Source: Athripsodes cinereus (lineage: Eukaryota > Arthropoda > Insecta > Trichoptera > Leptoceridae). Taken from it: DNA of 64,000 bases. How positions within the stretch are numbered: the stretch's first letter is position 1; the number at the start of each line of letters is the position of its first letter. The notes below the pieces were generated by a model, which had not been told where the DNA came from, ran no database searches, and saw nothing but the letters and a program-made list of their open reading frames with translations. The position numbers and the translations under genes are program-made. The DNA lies in assembly GCA_947579605.1 (NCBI GenBank), contig OX388321.1, positions 11,435,427-11,499,426 on the forward strand. Reading direction: 5' to 3'. Positions 24,136-36,370 of the stretch are shown in pieces.

Positions 24136-26099
24136 TTACCTACTCAGAAATCAATGAATTCAATTGTAAAGTGCTGAAAGGGATGTAAAAATTAATGAAT
24201 GAAATAGAATATCCACCAAAGTCTTAACTGTCTGTGTGTCTGTGTGATATCTCCACATTTTAGGTTAATAATTATCATGAGAAAATGCAGATTCCATCAA
24301 TCAGTATTTTATACTGATAATGTTATACTAGATGTGTAAAATTATTACAAAAATACATCCATTACATCAAACGTTGGTTACTTAAAACAATGTACCCTCC
24401 CTCATAATATACCCTCCTTTACACGAGACTTGCGGGGTATGTTCAGATTTAAGTTTTAATGAAATAGTCTGTATATTATATTGTATCTATTTATTTATTT
24501 TCAAAGAACAAACAGTCAATTACATAAAAACAGCAACAATGAAACATTATACAGACTGTGGACCAAAATAGTTCACTTACTATTACCTAAATATACTGTT
24601 GTTTTCAATAAATAAAAAGAAGTATCTGTTAACTTTTATCTCAAAATATGATAGGTTATGAAATATAATAAATAGTAAATAGATAACCACACACATAAAA
24701 GAAAACTATAAACGTAACATTATGTCATAAAGGATATTAGTTTTATCTGCTGTTATGGTTGCCTAACTAAATTGATGTATTCAATTACATTTTGTCAATA
24801 TCAACATGAACTGTTTTTATTATTTTTAGTCCACATATTTGAAATATTACTCAATTCACACATGCTTATTAAATTGTCTCCGTTTTATAGTAGGTATTAC
24901 CAATTATGAACATTTGGTAAAACGAGAAACTATAAAAGAAAACATGTTATTTATTGTGATAAACTACTGCTTTTGATTATTGAAATGCTTGGAGGTTATA
25001 CAGATTATAAGAAAATTCCACAACTGTAAACAAATTCATTAATTGACTTACGTCAATAATTTTTAAGATGTTGGTCATATTAAAATAAAAATGATAGTAT
25101 TCCAGAAGACCAGTAAATGAAATGCTCAATTACTCGGTTGGCACACGAAATCTGCCAGTCATCTGCAGTCTGCAAATACCTATTTATCGATTGATTGTAA
25201 GCACTCAATTATTTCAATACTTTATTTAATTTTTCCTGCTAGGTTTGCGGATTGTGTAGTTTACGTAATGGAGCAATTTCGTATAGGTTAACTATACAAA
25301 CATGTATCATTAATAATATTAATATGAAATTTGTAACAAGTAGACACAGTTGGCTATAATATTGTTATTATTCATTTATTTACATGCTTTATTCGTATAA
25401 CAGTTGTTTGTAGGTAATTTTTTTCGTAATGCATATTTTTCAACAGGTGATTTTGAATTGGCGAGTACCTTAGCACACTACCAACACTAAAAAGTACGGA
25501 TGTGTGATACAATGTATTTAAGTATTCATTTACTACTCTATTCAAAAGTCAATAATTTAAAAGTAATTTATTGTTTTACCTACAAACATTTCTATTGACC
25601 AATAAATATAAGAGGCAGCTTGAAATATATTTACATGAAAATGAAGGTAGTTATAACGATTAACACTTGGAGATCAAGCATGCAAACTCAAAAATAATTA
25701 TTTTACTCGAGAAAAGCATTTGACGTGTTACCGTCATATTTTTGCAAACTTTTTCTAATCCCTACAAAATTCATACATTTGATCTTCTCACAGATATGAA
25801 TATTGTAACCCAACTTTGAATATAAACTTATTTTATTTGCTAGAGAACTCTTCTGATTTAATATTCCCGCCACAATAGATAGTAAAATATTAGACTATAA
25901 ACCATTGCGTTGTACTCGTGTTGTGATATTGACATTGTTTCTTATAGATATATGTAAGATGCACAATATGTGGAATAATCTCATCTTTGACTATGTATGT
26001 ACACACAATGTGCATACACAATATTCCTACATACAAACTCTCCGACATCCTGTTTGGATTTTACTTAGACTAGCCTCCTAACCCTTATCTTTTGATTAG

Positions 26100-26355
26100 T
26101 TTAATATCGCTGAATTTAAGATGTAAAATGTCTTATTTTTTTCGAACACCTGCCTTTTACAGGACACTCGAAAACTTACGCAGAAGAGTGGGAGACCAAT
26201 TCTTTACCGGGTGCTCCACGGGATTTGCCACCCATCCTGAATGTCTTGATTTTATACTGGCACGAAGAGGACAGTTTGTATGTTTCTTACATACAGCTGA
26301 TCTGCTGGCTGCCCCACTTGTGGGATATGCCGTGATGGTATAGTAGTAGTAGTAG
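26100..26355 (+). mobile_element. SINE-like family A copy with inverted 5' segment
   Basis: The 3' half (about 26222-26341: 'ttgccacccatcctgaatg...gtgatggtatag') is in normal orientation and ends in a (tag)n tail. The 5' half (about 26107-26220: 'gctgaatttaag...ccgggtgctccacggga') is the reverse complement of the 5' half of the copies at 44512 and 53887. The junction falls between the element's 5' end and 'tttgccaccc'. This layout is what twin priming gives during target-primed reverse transcription. Confidence 0.85.
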
Positions 26356-26601
26356 TAGTTTAATATCGTAAAGTATTTAGTTAAAAGTAGATAGGAATGA
26401 GGAAAGTGGAGAGTTTGGGGTATCTTAAAGAAGATAATTCTTCTCTAAGGTAATCGGTAATCTCGAAAAGACCTGACATGATATTTAAAGAAGAAAGTTG
26501 TATATAAAAAAAAGTCATTATACAGCGATATTACGATAACGACAGTTTTAAACGTTTTTGACATTTATGAATGTTTGAAGTTATGTACATTATTCATTCA
26601 T

Positions 26602-26840
26602 TCATACCATCACAGCATTTGGGGTATCCAGCAGACAAACTGCATGCAATAGGTTTACAGGAATATCGTCGTCTCCGTGCCAATAAAATTTAAGACATTC
26701 AGGATGGGTGGCATACCTCATCGCTGGATTGAAGGTGTTAAATGTCTTAAACGTGAAATTTTATAAATATTTGCTTTTTACAGGAATCTTCCAGAAAAGA
26801 GTAGGATACCTATCCTTTGCCTGGTAATCCAGGGAAACGT
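26602..26840 (-). mobile_element. SINE-like family A copy, antisense
   Basis: Starting 'ataccatcacagcatttggggtatccagcagac', then 'ccgtgccaataaaatttaagacattcaggatgggtggc', then the 5' segment 'ttttacaggaatcttccagaaaagag...cctggtaatccaggg'. The two halves are collinear, unlike the copy at 26100. A small insertion interrupts the middle. Confidence 0.75.
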
Positions 26841-27639
26841 GCGTTAAATGTATAGAACTCTTTGCGTTTTAAAATGAACTGCCTTGTATTGTTTATATAA
26901 CCGTGTTTTCAAGTTGCATAAAAAGTTTTGTATCGTTATGAAACAAAACAATATCATGTATAATGTTCGGATTTACCTGCATTCATTGCTATTATTTATA
27001 TACAAGATAATGCGACATATAATATGAAAGTACCTGCATAGTTTGTACGTAAGATCACCGTCGCACAGACACACATAGTAAGGATGCGAGCATCGCATGT
27101 AAATCGGTCGCATTATGTATTAAAACAAACTAGATCATCATTAGATATACAGTCGCATTTCCGAGAACACAGGCCGATATTCGCAACATAGACAAATGCA
27201 AAATGACCCTTAGATATGTTTTTAATAAAAATCATTTTCCCACACGGCAGAGAACGCACATAGAGATGAATTCGTAATATTATTCTGTATGTTATTATTA
27301 CACATACGTGAACAAAATACTTCATCCCTTTATCTATAACTTATACTGTGTTGTTGAATTATTTCTTTGTACCCCGGAAAATACACATTCATTTCGTAGT
27401 CATGTGCAGAATCACAAATAAGTTAAAGTTGATATAGTTCAAAGTGAAACTAGGTGGGTTATAAAAAATATTTGCCGTACGATATTTCCGCTCAATACTG
27501 ACAAAAACATATTTCCATTTAAAAACTAACGATTTAAAAAAAATATGCTTTTGAACAATTCTATGAATTAGTTTAAATAAGTAAATTTTTAGAATTAAGA
27601 TTATATGTCAACTAAAAACTTGTAATATTACTGCAAACT

Positions 27640-27738
27640 GTTTTGGTTTACTTATTATGTAACTTATATCTTGTAATGTATTCTGTTTAACTGTTTGTTT
27701 GCTTAAAATAAAAAAAAATAAAAAAAAAAAAAAAAAAT
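27640..27738 (+). mobile_element. Poly-A-ended retroposon 3' terminus
   Basis: AT-rich sequence ending in an A-tract broken by a few T residues (about 27710-27738), as left by target-primed reverse transcription. The body is not identifiable. A foldback-type element begins about 70 bases on. Confidence 0.4.
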
Positions 27739-27810
27739 ATTACTTAAGTTTTGGTGTGTACCTTACTTTTCATCCTTTGTCATTTCTACTGATCTATATA
27801 TGGATGTTTT

Positions 27811-28041
27811 CAGGGGGCCTAAATGCCCACATTGAGCAATTCATCTACAGATGATTCATTTCCCGAATTGCCAGCAGATCCGTAACAATTCCTCTTTTTT
27901 TCGTAAAATGGTCACGATTGTACGCGATTCACCTGCAATTCATTTCATGAAATGATTCATATTTGGTGAAATGTCACCGTTAAATCGTTTAACAATTCCT
28001 AATATGATTCATATAATAAAGTGGCCTATTTAGCCCCCCTG
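27811..28041 (-). mobile_element. TIR element (family G), copy 1
   Basis: A 231-bp element with terminal inverted repeats CAGGGGGCCTAAATG and CAGGGGGGCTAAATA. The interior includes 'attgagcaattcatc', 'gaattgccagcagatccgta' and 'ggtgaaatgtcaccgttaaatcg'. A diverged copy in the opposite orientation is at 43735-43970. No clean target duplication was seen, so the superfamily is open. No transposase. Confidence 0.75.
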
Positions 28042-28369
28042 ATCTCTATCGTTTATTGGTGTCTCATCTATTTATTTTGATGTCTAAATTATTTTTTGTA
28101 CATATTCCTACTACTGATTGTACTGTCCACCTCGGCACTGGCTCTAGCCTAATAAGGCGTTAAAAAAGAATGAATTGTATTTCTGTTAGAATGTTTTACC
28201 TGTATTGGTTCATATGCACTTATTTGAGAAAATAAAATAAATAAATAAGTATTAAATTAGAAATTTTATACGGATAATTAGAAATTCATACAATTTTCTT
28301 GTACAAATTGTGACAGAAATGCTAGTTTATAAGTATTTTAATTCCATAGCAATATATTTTACTCGTGAA

Positions 28370-28535
28370 TTATCTATGGCACGGTTGATTAGAGGCAAAA
28401 TAGGCAAAATAGAGGGACGCCGGAAGGGCTGGCTGAAGGCAGACATCGGTGCTGCGAGAAGCCTATCCCAAAGTGATCGCCAAAATCGGGGGGACCTGAC
28501 AGGGCACTTCCAAAAGAAGAAGAATTATCACTTAT
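28370..28535 (+). mobile_element. LINE 3'-end fragment, frameshifted
   Basis: Short frame with GKIEGRR followed by GWLKADIGAA, reminiscent of the 'GKIEGRRGRGRP...W' end of LINE reverse transcriptases, then a 'aagaagaagaa' tail. Much of the expected C-terminus is garbled. Confidence 0.5.
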
Positions 28536-29753
28536 TACATTATTATCACAGAAAAATAACTATGATATATTGCTGAACTTTTTGCAACTATGAATGATAT
28601 TGAGCTGTGCAAAGAACTCCACTAACGAATGTACCTATATTATTTCTGTACAATTCTGTGTCCTGTTTTCTATACATATATTATCATCTTGTAAGTAAAG
28701 TCACAGTTGTATGTAGTATGCAAAATAAATTAGTAATAAAGTGTATTCTTACATACCAATGCATCACTTTGCTCATAAATATTGTATGCATAAAGTACTT
28801 CCTACCCGTATAAAATATTGCGTAGAATTCTATGTTGCTGGCTGGATGGCTGGTGATATTCTATTATAAGAATATATCTGTACTGTGTATACTATTATGT
28901 ATTAATCAACTATATCCACTAATATAACATATAATATGTATGTAGAAAAGCACTACGATTTAGAAACGGGATTTCATCCTGATATGTTTATGTTCAACAG
29001 AGATGTAGAAACAGTTAAAATATTTTAAACTTCTGAGGTGGGAAAGATACGAGTATCAATTTCAGATCATAAATTTCATGGTAGCTTTACCATTGTTTTT
29101 TTTTTATAATCTAAACGCTGCATTGATATATTTTGTGCAAACTTCTGTTCAGATTGATTTCCTTTAAAAGTTATACTAAAATAAAAACTGTATTTGATCT
29201 AAGTAATTTTTTTTAAATTTCATCAACATAATTGTATTCATATTGGTGATGTATTTTCTTCTCTATCAGCAATTTTTTTTTATTTTAAATAACGAATAAA
29301 TAATCTAAGAAAGAACGAATGTGTCCTTTGTTAATTAATACTAACAACTTACTTATTCTGTTCCGTATACTTATAGTAGCAGCTGATGAACATTGTATGA
29401 CAATTTACTAGTATATTATTATGAATAATATCAGACGGATGAGCTACTAGGTATAACATATTAGTTTGATAATGAAATGCTTCAATTAACGTAATTAGAC
29501 TTAATGATGATAAAAAGTGACGTCACTCGTGTACAACTGAACATTCGACATTAATGAACTCACCATAAGTATTACTGTGTTATGTCCTGTATTATTATGT
29601 AGATAATAATATATCTATCTCCATACTATGTTGACACTATGTAAACTTTATAAATGCTTGATAGATTTTATTACTAAATGTTACAATGTCGATGTTACGA
29701 TTTTATAATATAAAGAATATGCCAAAAATACTATACTACACTATATTATACTC

Positions 29754-29995
29754 TACCCTCACGCCGTGTCCCAAATGGGGTAGACAGAAAGAACGGAACG
29801 CCATCCAAACCTATCCTCACAAACTTTTTTAAGAAAAATATATATATCTGGGTTTTTGTTATAAACCCAAATACAACTTTACACAGTAAGCTACTAAAAG
29901 CTTGTGTCGTGAAAGGGGAGTTTGCCGGCACCTGGTATCGAACCACGGTCCCTTTGTTCACGAGGCCGAGACTCTACCACCAGGCTACCGACGAT
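29754..29995 (-). mobile_element. Full-length tRNA-headed SINE with family B body, antisense
   Basis: On the minus strand the element starts at about 29995 with a tRNA-like head: A-box-like TAGCCTGGTGGTAGAG and B-box-like GGTTCGATACC. It then runs through an A/T-rich middle to the family B block (ggcgttccgttctttctgtctacccc...ggcgtgag) and a tata/tag-type tail at 29754. It is the only copy in the window joining head and body, and suggests that the headless family B copies are 5'-truncated. Confidence 0.7.
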
Positions 29996-30563
29996 CTTAT
30001 TTCGCTTCTTATGCAATCACCTAGTTTAAGTCAAGTGGGTTGAATGTATGAATTAGGCCACCAAAGATGAACGTGTTATATGTAAGTATAAATGATAGAC
30101 GGTGCGAAATAAGTAAAAAATTGTGAGAGGTCGAAATGGTTTGGATAGTATGGCATTTGAACAATTCTTTTCTTTCTTCAAAAATAATTTATTGCAGTAT
30201 CTCTTATTTAGGAATATAAAAATAGAATTATCTCTCTTGTGGATTCTAGTGTCTAAGTCATAAAATGTATTAGTTATTAGAATCATATTTGATATTTATG
30301 AATCCGTTCTATTATTGATTTGATGATTGTATTGCGTGATCATTGCATATAAAATTGCACATTTATATTTGGTGAAAGTCCAAAATGTAAGACAAGGTGT
30401 GGTGTCCAGTTTTATATTCACTATTCAAAGATTTACTATGATTGTTGATAGTCTTTTGTGTATTGTTTGAATATCTTGAAGTTTGACAATTATTGACATG
30501 TTTGATATGAAATATGTGTCTACTAATTAAATAATGTTTAATCCGTTGAAGAAATTATATTTA

Positions 30564-30723
30564 TCAATATTTATGAAACAATCAAAACACTGTTATAATT
30601 TTCACCACATTTATTCAAACTCTAACGTTTTCGCCCACTTCAATGGGCACTTCAGTACTCTTGAGAGTTTGAATAAATGTGGTGAAAATTATAACAGTGT
30701 TTTGATTGTTTCATAAATATTGA
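30564..30723. mobile_element. Foldback element with 60-bp perfect arms
   Basis: Arms 30564-30623 and 30664-30723 are exact inverted copies by eye (for example 'ttcaccacatttattcaaac' and its complement). The 40-base loop contains a smaller hairpin, gcccacttcaatgggc. Coding potential is only a by-product of the symmetry. Confidence 0.9.
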
Positions 30724-31448
30724 ATATGAATTTTCACAGTGTGAACACAAACACCCTTCAACAATTTATCAATATTATTTGTATTAAAGACTTTTATCAA
30801 AGTAAGCATTTTAAGTATAGTCAGTTTTTCTGGAAAAACATGTTTTAGTTATCACAAGTTTTTTTATTGATTTCTTTCCTGAAATCTTGTTTACTGTTCT
30901 GTAGCCTGGAATATACCAATATTATTATGTCTATACACCCTTGTTGGCTGCAGCGTATTCTCTATAGTCTTGTCCAAGTATTATCAGCCGATTCTTCCGC
31001 ACCTATAGGCTCTCCTTATGTTTGTCCTGGTGGTTATGGATCAATTTTTAGAGTCGGAAATTCTGCTCCACAAAAATTTTGCGCTTAGTTTTCTTAAACT
31101 TTCGTAGATAAATAATAATAATTTTTGTACAAACTGATAATAAAAAGGGTGTTAATTTCGATCAAAAATCGTATAAATCCAAATATTAACCAATTTTAAG
31201 CATGCCACAGTTGTAAAATTTAGTCAATAATCATAAGAGTTCGATTGTTGACCTACGACTGATTGATTTGTGTAATAAAATTAGATCAAAAGTCATATAT
31301 TTTTATTCGATTGTCAGTACGAGTAATTTCCAGTGAATAAACTTTCATACTAATAAAAAGTAAACTACGATCAATAATCGGATAAAATTAGTTAAAATTT
31401 ACTCATATCATTTAATAATATGTGCAATGGTGGCGGGATAAAATCTGC

Positions 31449-31694
31449 ACCTGAGAGCCATTATAACTTAAGTACATTTTTGATAAAAATCCCAAAGTTA
31501 CGAAAAAAGCGAAAATAACACATAAGTCGTGAGTCTTAAGTACAGAAATGCTTAGGGTCTATACTATAGGGTCTATGTAATAAGCTGTATATACTATAAA
31601 CATCTTATTACTAGTAAAATGTCGAGATTTTATCGATTAAAAAATTGAATTTGAAAATGGCATTTTAGTACTTAAGACCAAATGGCTCTCAGGT
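31449..31694. mobile_element. TIR element with ACCTGAGAGCCATT ends
   Basis: The left end 'acctgagagccattataacttaagtac' and the right end (reverse complement 'acctgagagccatttggtc...ttaagtac') form imperfect ~35-bp terminal inverted repeats around a 246-bp unit. No obvious target duplication and no ORF: a non-autonomous DNA element of unknown superfamily. Confidence 0.65.
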
Positions 31695-31710
31695 ACAGAA
31701 ACATAATATT

Positions 31711-31749
31711 GATGACGTGCGATACACAATATGAATATCGCACGTCATC
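31711..31749. repeat. Short perfect hairpin
   Basis: gatgacgtgcgata (31711-31724) and its exact complement (31736-31749) enclose an 11-base loop. It lies 17 bases after the TIR element. Confidence 0.8.
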
Positions 31750-31954
31750 CTTCTAGTTCATATAGAGAGCAATTATTATAATAGTACATATCCACGTTTG
31801 TTCTCACGAATCTTTAACGATGTTAATGTGGACAAATTATCATACATTGTATGATACAATACTTGTACACGCAATAGATACTTGTATAGATGTATACCTT
31901 TTATTAAACTCATACTCGTATCAATGTAGATATGATTCAGTAGTTGTCAATAAC

Positions 31955-32470
31955 ATGAACAAAGTTTGGAAGGCGTCTGGACTCAGCATCAGGACAAAAT
32001 GTCGCTTGTTCAATGCGTGCATCATCTCAATCCTTCTATTTGGCTGTGAGTCTTGGCACTTAACCAAGGCTCAAGAGCGGAAGATACTAAGCTTTGAAAA
32101 CAAGTGTCTTAGAAGGATTTTGGATGTCAAATGGTATGAACATATTACAAATGATGCTGTGCGCCGGCGCACCCAGCAGAGACCTGTAATCTCCGTAATA
32201 CAGGAGAGACGATGGTCCTGGCTGGGACATGTTTTGAGAATGCCTAATGATAGTTGGCCAAAACGAGCACTGTTCTTCCGTTCGCAGGGGTTCCGTCGGC
32301 CCGGGCGTCCCTCTTTCACAATACACCGTTCCTATGACAACGATATCAGAGCGCAAGGAATGTCGTGGAAAGAGGTAACGCAATTGGCACAGAGACGCTC
32401 TGAATGGAGGAGGCTGGTTTCTGTCCTGTGCTCCCGAGAGGAGCGCTGAGGGCGATGATGATGATGATGA
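31955..32470 (+). mobile_element. LINE 3' end (family D), reverse transcriptase C-terminus with GAT-repeat tail
   Basis: The reading frame from 31955 to the TGA at 32447-32449 encodes the post-catalytic part of a non-LTR reverse transcriptase: LSIRTKCRLFNACIISILLF, GCESWHLTK, an RRILDVKWYEHITN block, WSWLGHVLRMP, then GFRRPGRPSF and SEWRRLVS..CSREER at the end. It is followed directly by gggcgatgatgatgatgatga, the simple-repeat 3' tail of the family. The endonuclease and polymerase catalytic regions are missing, so the copy is inactive. The ORF can be read further upstream to 31820 but homology begins near 31955. Near-identical and older partial copies lie at 10847 and 4705. Confidence 0.88.
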
Positions 32471-32514
32471 GTTGTATAATTCTAATGAATCTGTCTTACG
32501 TGCTGTGCTTTTTT

Positions 32515-32690
32515 TATTTATCTTCTTCTTCAAGGCTCTGTCGGGTCCCCCCAACTGCTCCTCCACACTTCGGATACAGGTCCACTCCCTTATGTTTCGC
32601 AGCCAGGACATCTGTCTCCCACCGGGTCCTTGGCGTCCCTCACTTTTTTATGGATTTTATTTTTTTCTGTCCTATTTTTTTTTATGTTAA
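32515..32690 (-). mobile_element. LINE 3' region, antisense
   Basis: 'tcttcttcttcaaggctctgtcgggtccccccaactgctcc' on the plus strand is a gaagaa-tailed antisense retroposon end. The first part recurs at 39430 ('cttgtcgggtccccccgac'). It directly follows the family D element. Confidence 0.55.
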
Positions 32691-33879
32691 ACTGTGCAAC
32701 CAAAACGGTGCTAAGACCTCTTCCTCTATTGGACATTCTTAATTTACCAATACATTTTTAACAAGTAATTTTAAGACTGGAAAGTAGATATTATGTTGGT
32801 TTTAATTATAATCATATCAATTATTTTTATTTTATTTTATTTTACATAACAAACGGCTGCATCAGCCTTTACAAGTAATACAAAGAAAATCAAAACAATC
32901 AAGTGAAATAATGCGTAGGTAGTAGATATTTTTTTTTATAAAAAACAGAAATAATATACCTACTACCTATCAATTTGAAATAGCTAAGTACAAGTAAATC
33001 ATGTAGTTACTGCATAGTAATATATGCAATTAATTTATGATACATTTATTAAGATTGACAGTAAAAATCTTTTTACCACTGACACGCATATTTCTATAGT
33101 AGAACATTCAGTAACAATTACGTACAATTATATCAAACATATTATTATGTATGGTTTATCATTTTTATTCAATATATCCAGAATTAAAACAAAGTATCAA
33201 GGCTACTTGCTTCTAGGAACGCATTCATCGGATACATCTAAAAAATACTTAGCAATAATACATAATATTGTTAAATCATTCAATACATTGAAGTTTCATC
33301 GCATTGCATCACGTTTCCTTCACGCCGCGCCGTTGCTACAGTACTGCAAACTGCATATTATACCTAATAATACACTGTATATTCAAGATGATGTTATCTT
33401 CTCTGTTATATTATCTTATTAATAAGTATATGGATTTCATTGATAGATATAAGAAGGACATCGACAGAAATAAACGATCGTAACTATTTCCGGTATTTCG
33501 CCATGTCCAGGATATAACATTATATACTTTGGTACCTAATAGTACAGAGGGAAACAGGTACTCGATGTAGCTGGTACTTACCTTCTTAACCACCTGATAC
33601 AAGTTGTATCTTTACAAGTACTAACACTCATCGTGTCTCCGATACCTTTGATGTGTCCCTATACATCAGAAGACAGTAGCGTATTTTTTATGATATTTCA
33701 CGGTTAATCTACTCTTAGTTAACAAAAATATGAAAACATTGAATGGTACATTTAGAATTTTGGATGGACTTTTTTATCATAATTAATAATTATAAATTAA
33801 GAACAAAATAATTTTCATTCTTTTATTTAAGATTCCAATAATACGTCTCTCTCTCTCTGGTGTCAATTCTGTAGATTGG

Positions 33880-34250
33880 TATGCAGCAAAATCCAACATC
33901 TTTTTTCTTGTATTGCACTCTATCCTGTGCAACTCTCTTCAGCTCTATATACGATTCGCAACACATACATCCTCGCATCCTCGCAAATGTTTTTGAAGCC
34001 CCTATGGTTGGTCCGCTCTGCCGTCCATTCTATTATTTCTTGTGGAAGGTTATCGTGACGGATTACGTATCTAACCTATCTGGCGCGTCTTTCTGAGATA
34101 AGTAGTCTTGAGAAGGTGCTTTCCTCCTTCTATCCTGCTAAGATTTTCATCATTTGAGATTTGATTTCTCCAGGATTTTCCCAGAATTCTTCTATAGGGC
34201 CACATCTCAAGCAATATAATAATACACTCCACACATATTCGCATGGCTTA
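33880..34250 (-). mobile_element. Degraded LINE reverse transcriptase segment, antisense
   Basis: The GC-richer stretch ('ctgtgcaactctcttcagc', 'cgtgacggattacgtatc', 'gctttcctccttctatcctgct', 'agggccacatctcaagc') has the look of antisense RT C-terminal coding of an insect LINE. Frames are broken and no motif can be read cleanly. Confidence 0.4.
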
Positions 34251-35414
34251 AATAATATCAGACTGATTTTTGTTTTCTTATTGGAATGTATTGTTTAGTT
34301 TTCTTATTGAAATGTATTGTTTTCTTATTGGAATGTTTTTATTAAAGTTGATTCATAATTTAAGATAATTGAAATAGAAAATAAGTATAATAATGGTAGT
34401 TAATCATAAGGTTATTATAAGTTATAAAATTAAATGCTATCTTTATAACTTGATTAAATAAATAAAAAAATATATATATAAAAACACACAAAAATGTCTC
34501 TTCCGCATCAAAAAGCTTGCAACTAATGAAAACCTTGTAAAATACTCCCAAACAACAAATTTAATCATATTTTTAATAAAGCCAATGCTAATGAATGTTC
34601 ATATCAAATCATGTTTTTCTGGTGCCCAAGTCCCTGTTTGTAGCTAACGCCACTGCTTTAAATCAGGTTATGTGATTAATGCATAGTAACCAAGTTGCAG
34701 TAACAAGATAAAATGTCGTCGCATCTATCTGCTGATGTCAGTAGATTTATGTGTGGAACCTCTTTGAGAAATTATTATTACTAAATACTCGAGACTTCAC
34801 CAACAAACTATAAATTAATAAAGTTGAGTTTCATATTACCTACATACGCAATAAAATTACTTCAGAAATTTTATAATAATTCATAAAAATAATAAATTCT
34901 GAAGCTGGTATTATACCTATTGTAAATCATCAGTTTTATATGAAAAAAAACAGCAAAAAAAGTTGAATACATTACACATTGATGAATTATTTCATCGAAA
35001 ATGTTTCATATTTTTTCATTATTTTTTAGATTACATTTACAAGAGCCTTTTACACATTGTGAGTTCTGATTGAAATTATGCCGGTTATGAAAAACGGTTA
35101 TTTTGCAAATGTGAATAATTATACTATGCAAACTAAGGATGTACCTACTATTATTATACTAACATATAAGTATTTTAAACTTTAGAACTTTCTCTTCGAT
35201 AATGCCGATAACAATTGTTCAATTGTCTTGAGCTTCGTGTGGACCCAATACCAAACCGATGCTTATGTAATTATAGAACCTACTTTAAGCTACAGACATT
35301 TTCTTTAATAGTTGACTATGTTATATTTATCTTTACGAGCAAGAGACACGAATGTGAATGTTTCTAATATATTAAATTCCAAACAAGCCGACACACACAA
35401 ATATTTTCTTCACA

Positions 35415-35595
35415 TAAATAGTTTGAGTGTCCTGTAAACTGTAGGAGTTCGTAAGACATCTCATGGTAGACCATTAGGAGGCATGCTAGCATGAGTGCAT
35501 TTTTTTTATTGACATGGAGAGGACAATTGGCGTGTTTATTACAATCAGTTGGTTATCCCAATTTTGGGATATGCCATGGTGTTACAGTAATATTA
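35415..35595 (+). mobile_element. SINE-like family A copy, diverged
   Basis: 'gtttgagtgtcctgtaaactgtaggagttcg', 'gacatggagaggaca', 'gtttattacaatcagttggttatcccaattttgggatatgccatggtgttacagta' follow the order of family A with deletions. Confidence 0.65.
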
Positions 35596-36370
35596 GTAGC
35601 AAAGCATAAGCGCCTTAACAATCGTGGCTCATAAACATTACAAATAAGTAATTAATTACACATTATCTATTTTCTATTAAATATAATTTTCATCGCCGTT
35701 TCAGGCGTCTTTAAATCTTACTACATTACATTATACAGTTGATGTTTATTACTATACATTAAACCATAAAACTCTGTATTTCAAAAGGATCATTTTATGG
35801 CATACAAGTATAGTGATCATACATCATGTTATTAAGATAGCTTGTCAGTGGAAAGTATTGTATGAACTACACTTATCAATGACTGCATTATATGCACACT
35901 GTAGCTGGTATGATATATGAGTTATGAGAAAAGTGTTTATATTGTATTATTGTGAATAACTGAAGAAGGAACATATCGTCTAACTGTCAATAAAATTCTC
36001 ATTATAGTCAGCTCTAGTGGCAAACGAATGTTTTGTCGGTAACTGAACTGTTAGTGGGCATCTACGGACAACTACCTAATAAGTGACGGAAGACTTTGTT
36101 TTTTCAATACGGTTTCTGATTGTTTACTTTTGCTTAGTTTGATAATTATTATCTTGAGTTTCTGTTATAAGGAAGAGACGATAATCTCAATTCTCAATTG
36201 AGTCATTAATATCGTCGTTTGTCCTTTCTCGTTCTTTTCGGGCAAGCATGGTTAAAACAAGCTTTCACCACACAGAGTTTATACACGTCAATTGATAATG
36301 CCTTGAGATTCTAACATTCATATATTCAACTATTAATTTTTTCGGTAGTCACTTGGTGAAAGTTCATTTT

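Noticed and set aside
30867..31088. 73-codon ORF ending in a glycine/proline-richer stretch
   Set aside because: No known domain, no splice sites placed, and no repeat match. The evidence is too thin to call an exon.
33024..33422. 132-codon plus-strand ORF
   Set aside because: No recognisable motif, AT-driven residue use, no splice or promoter context. Long chance ORFs of this size are expected in 64 kb on six frames.
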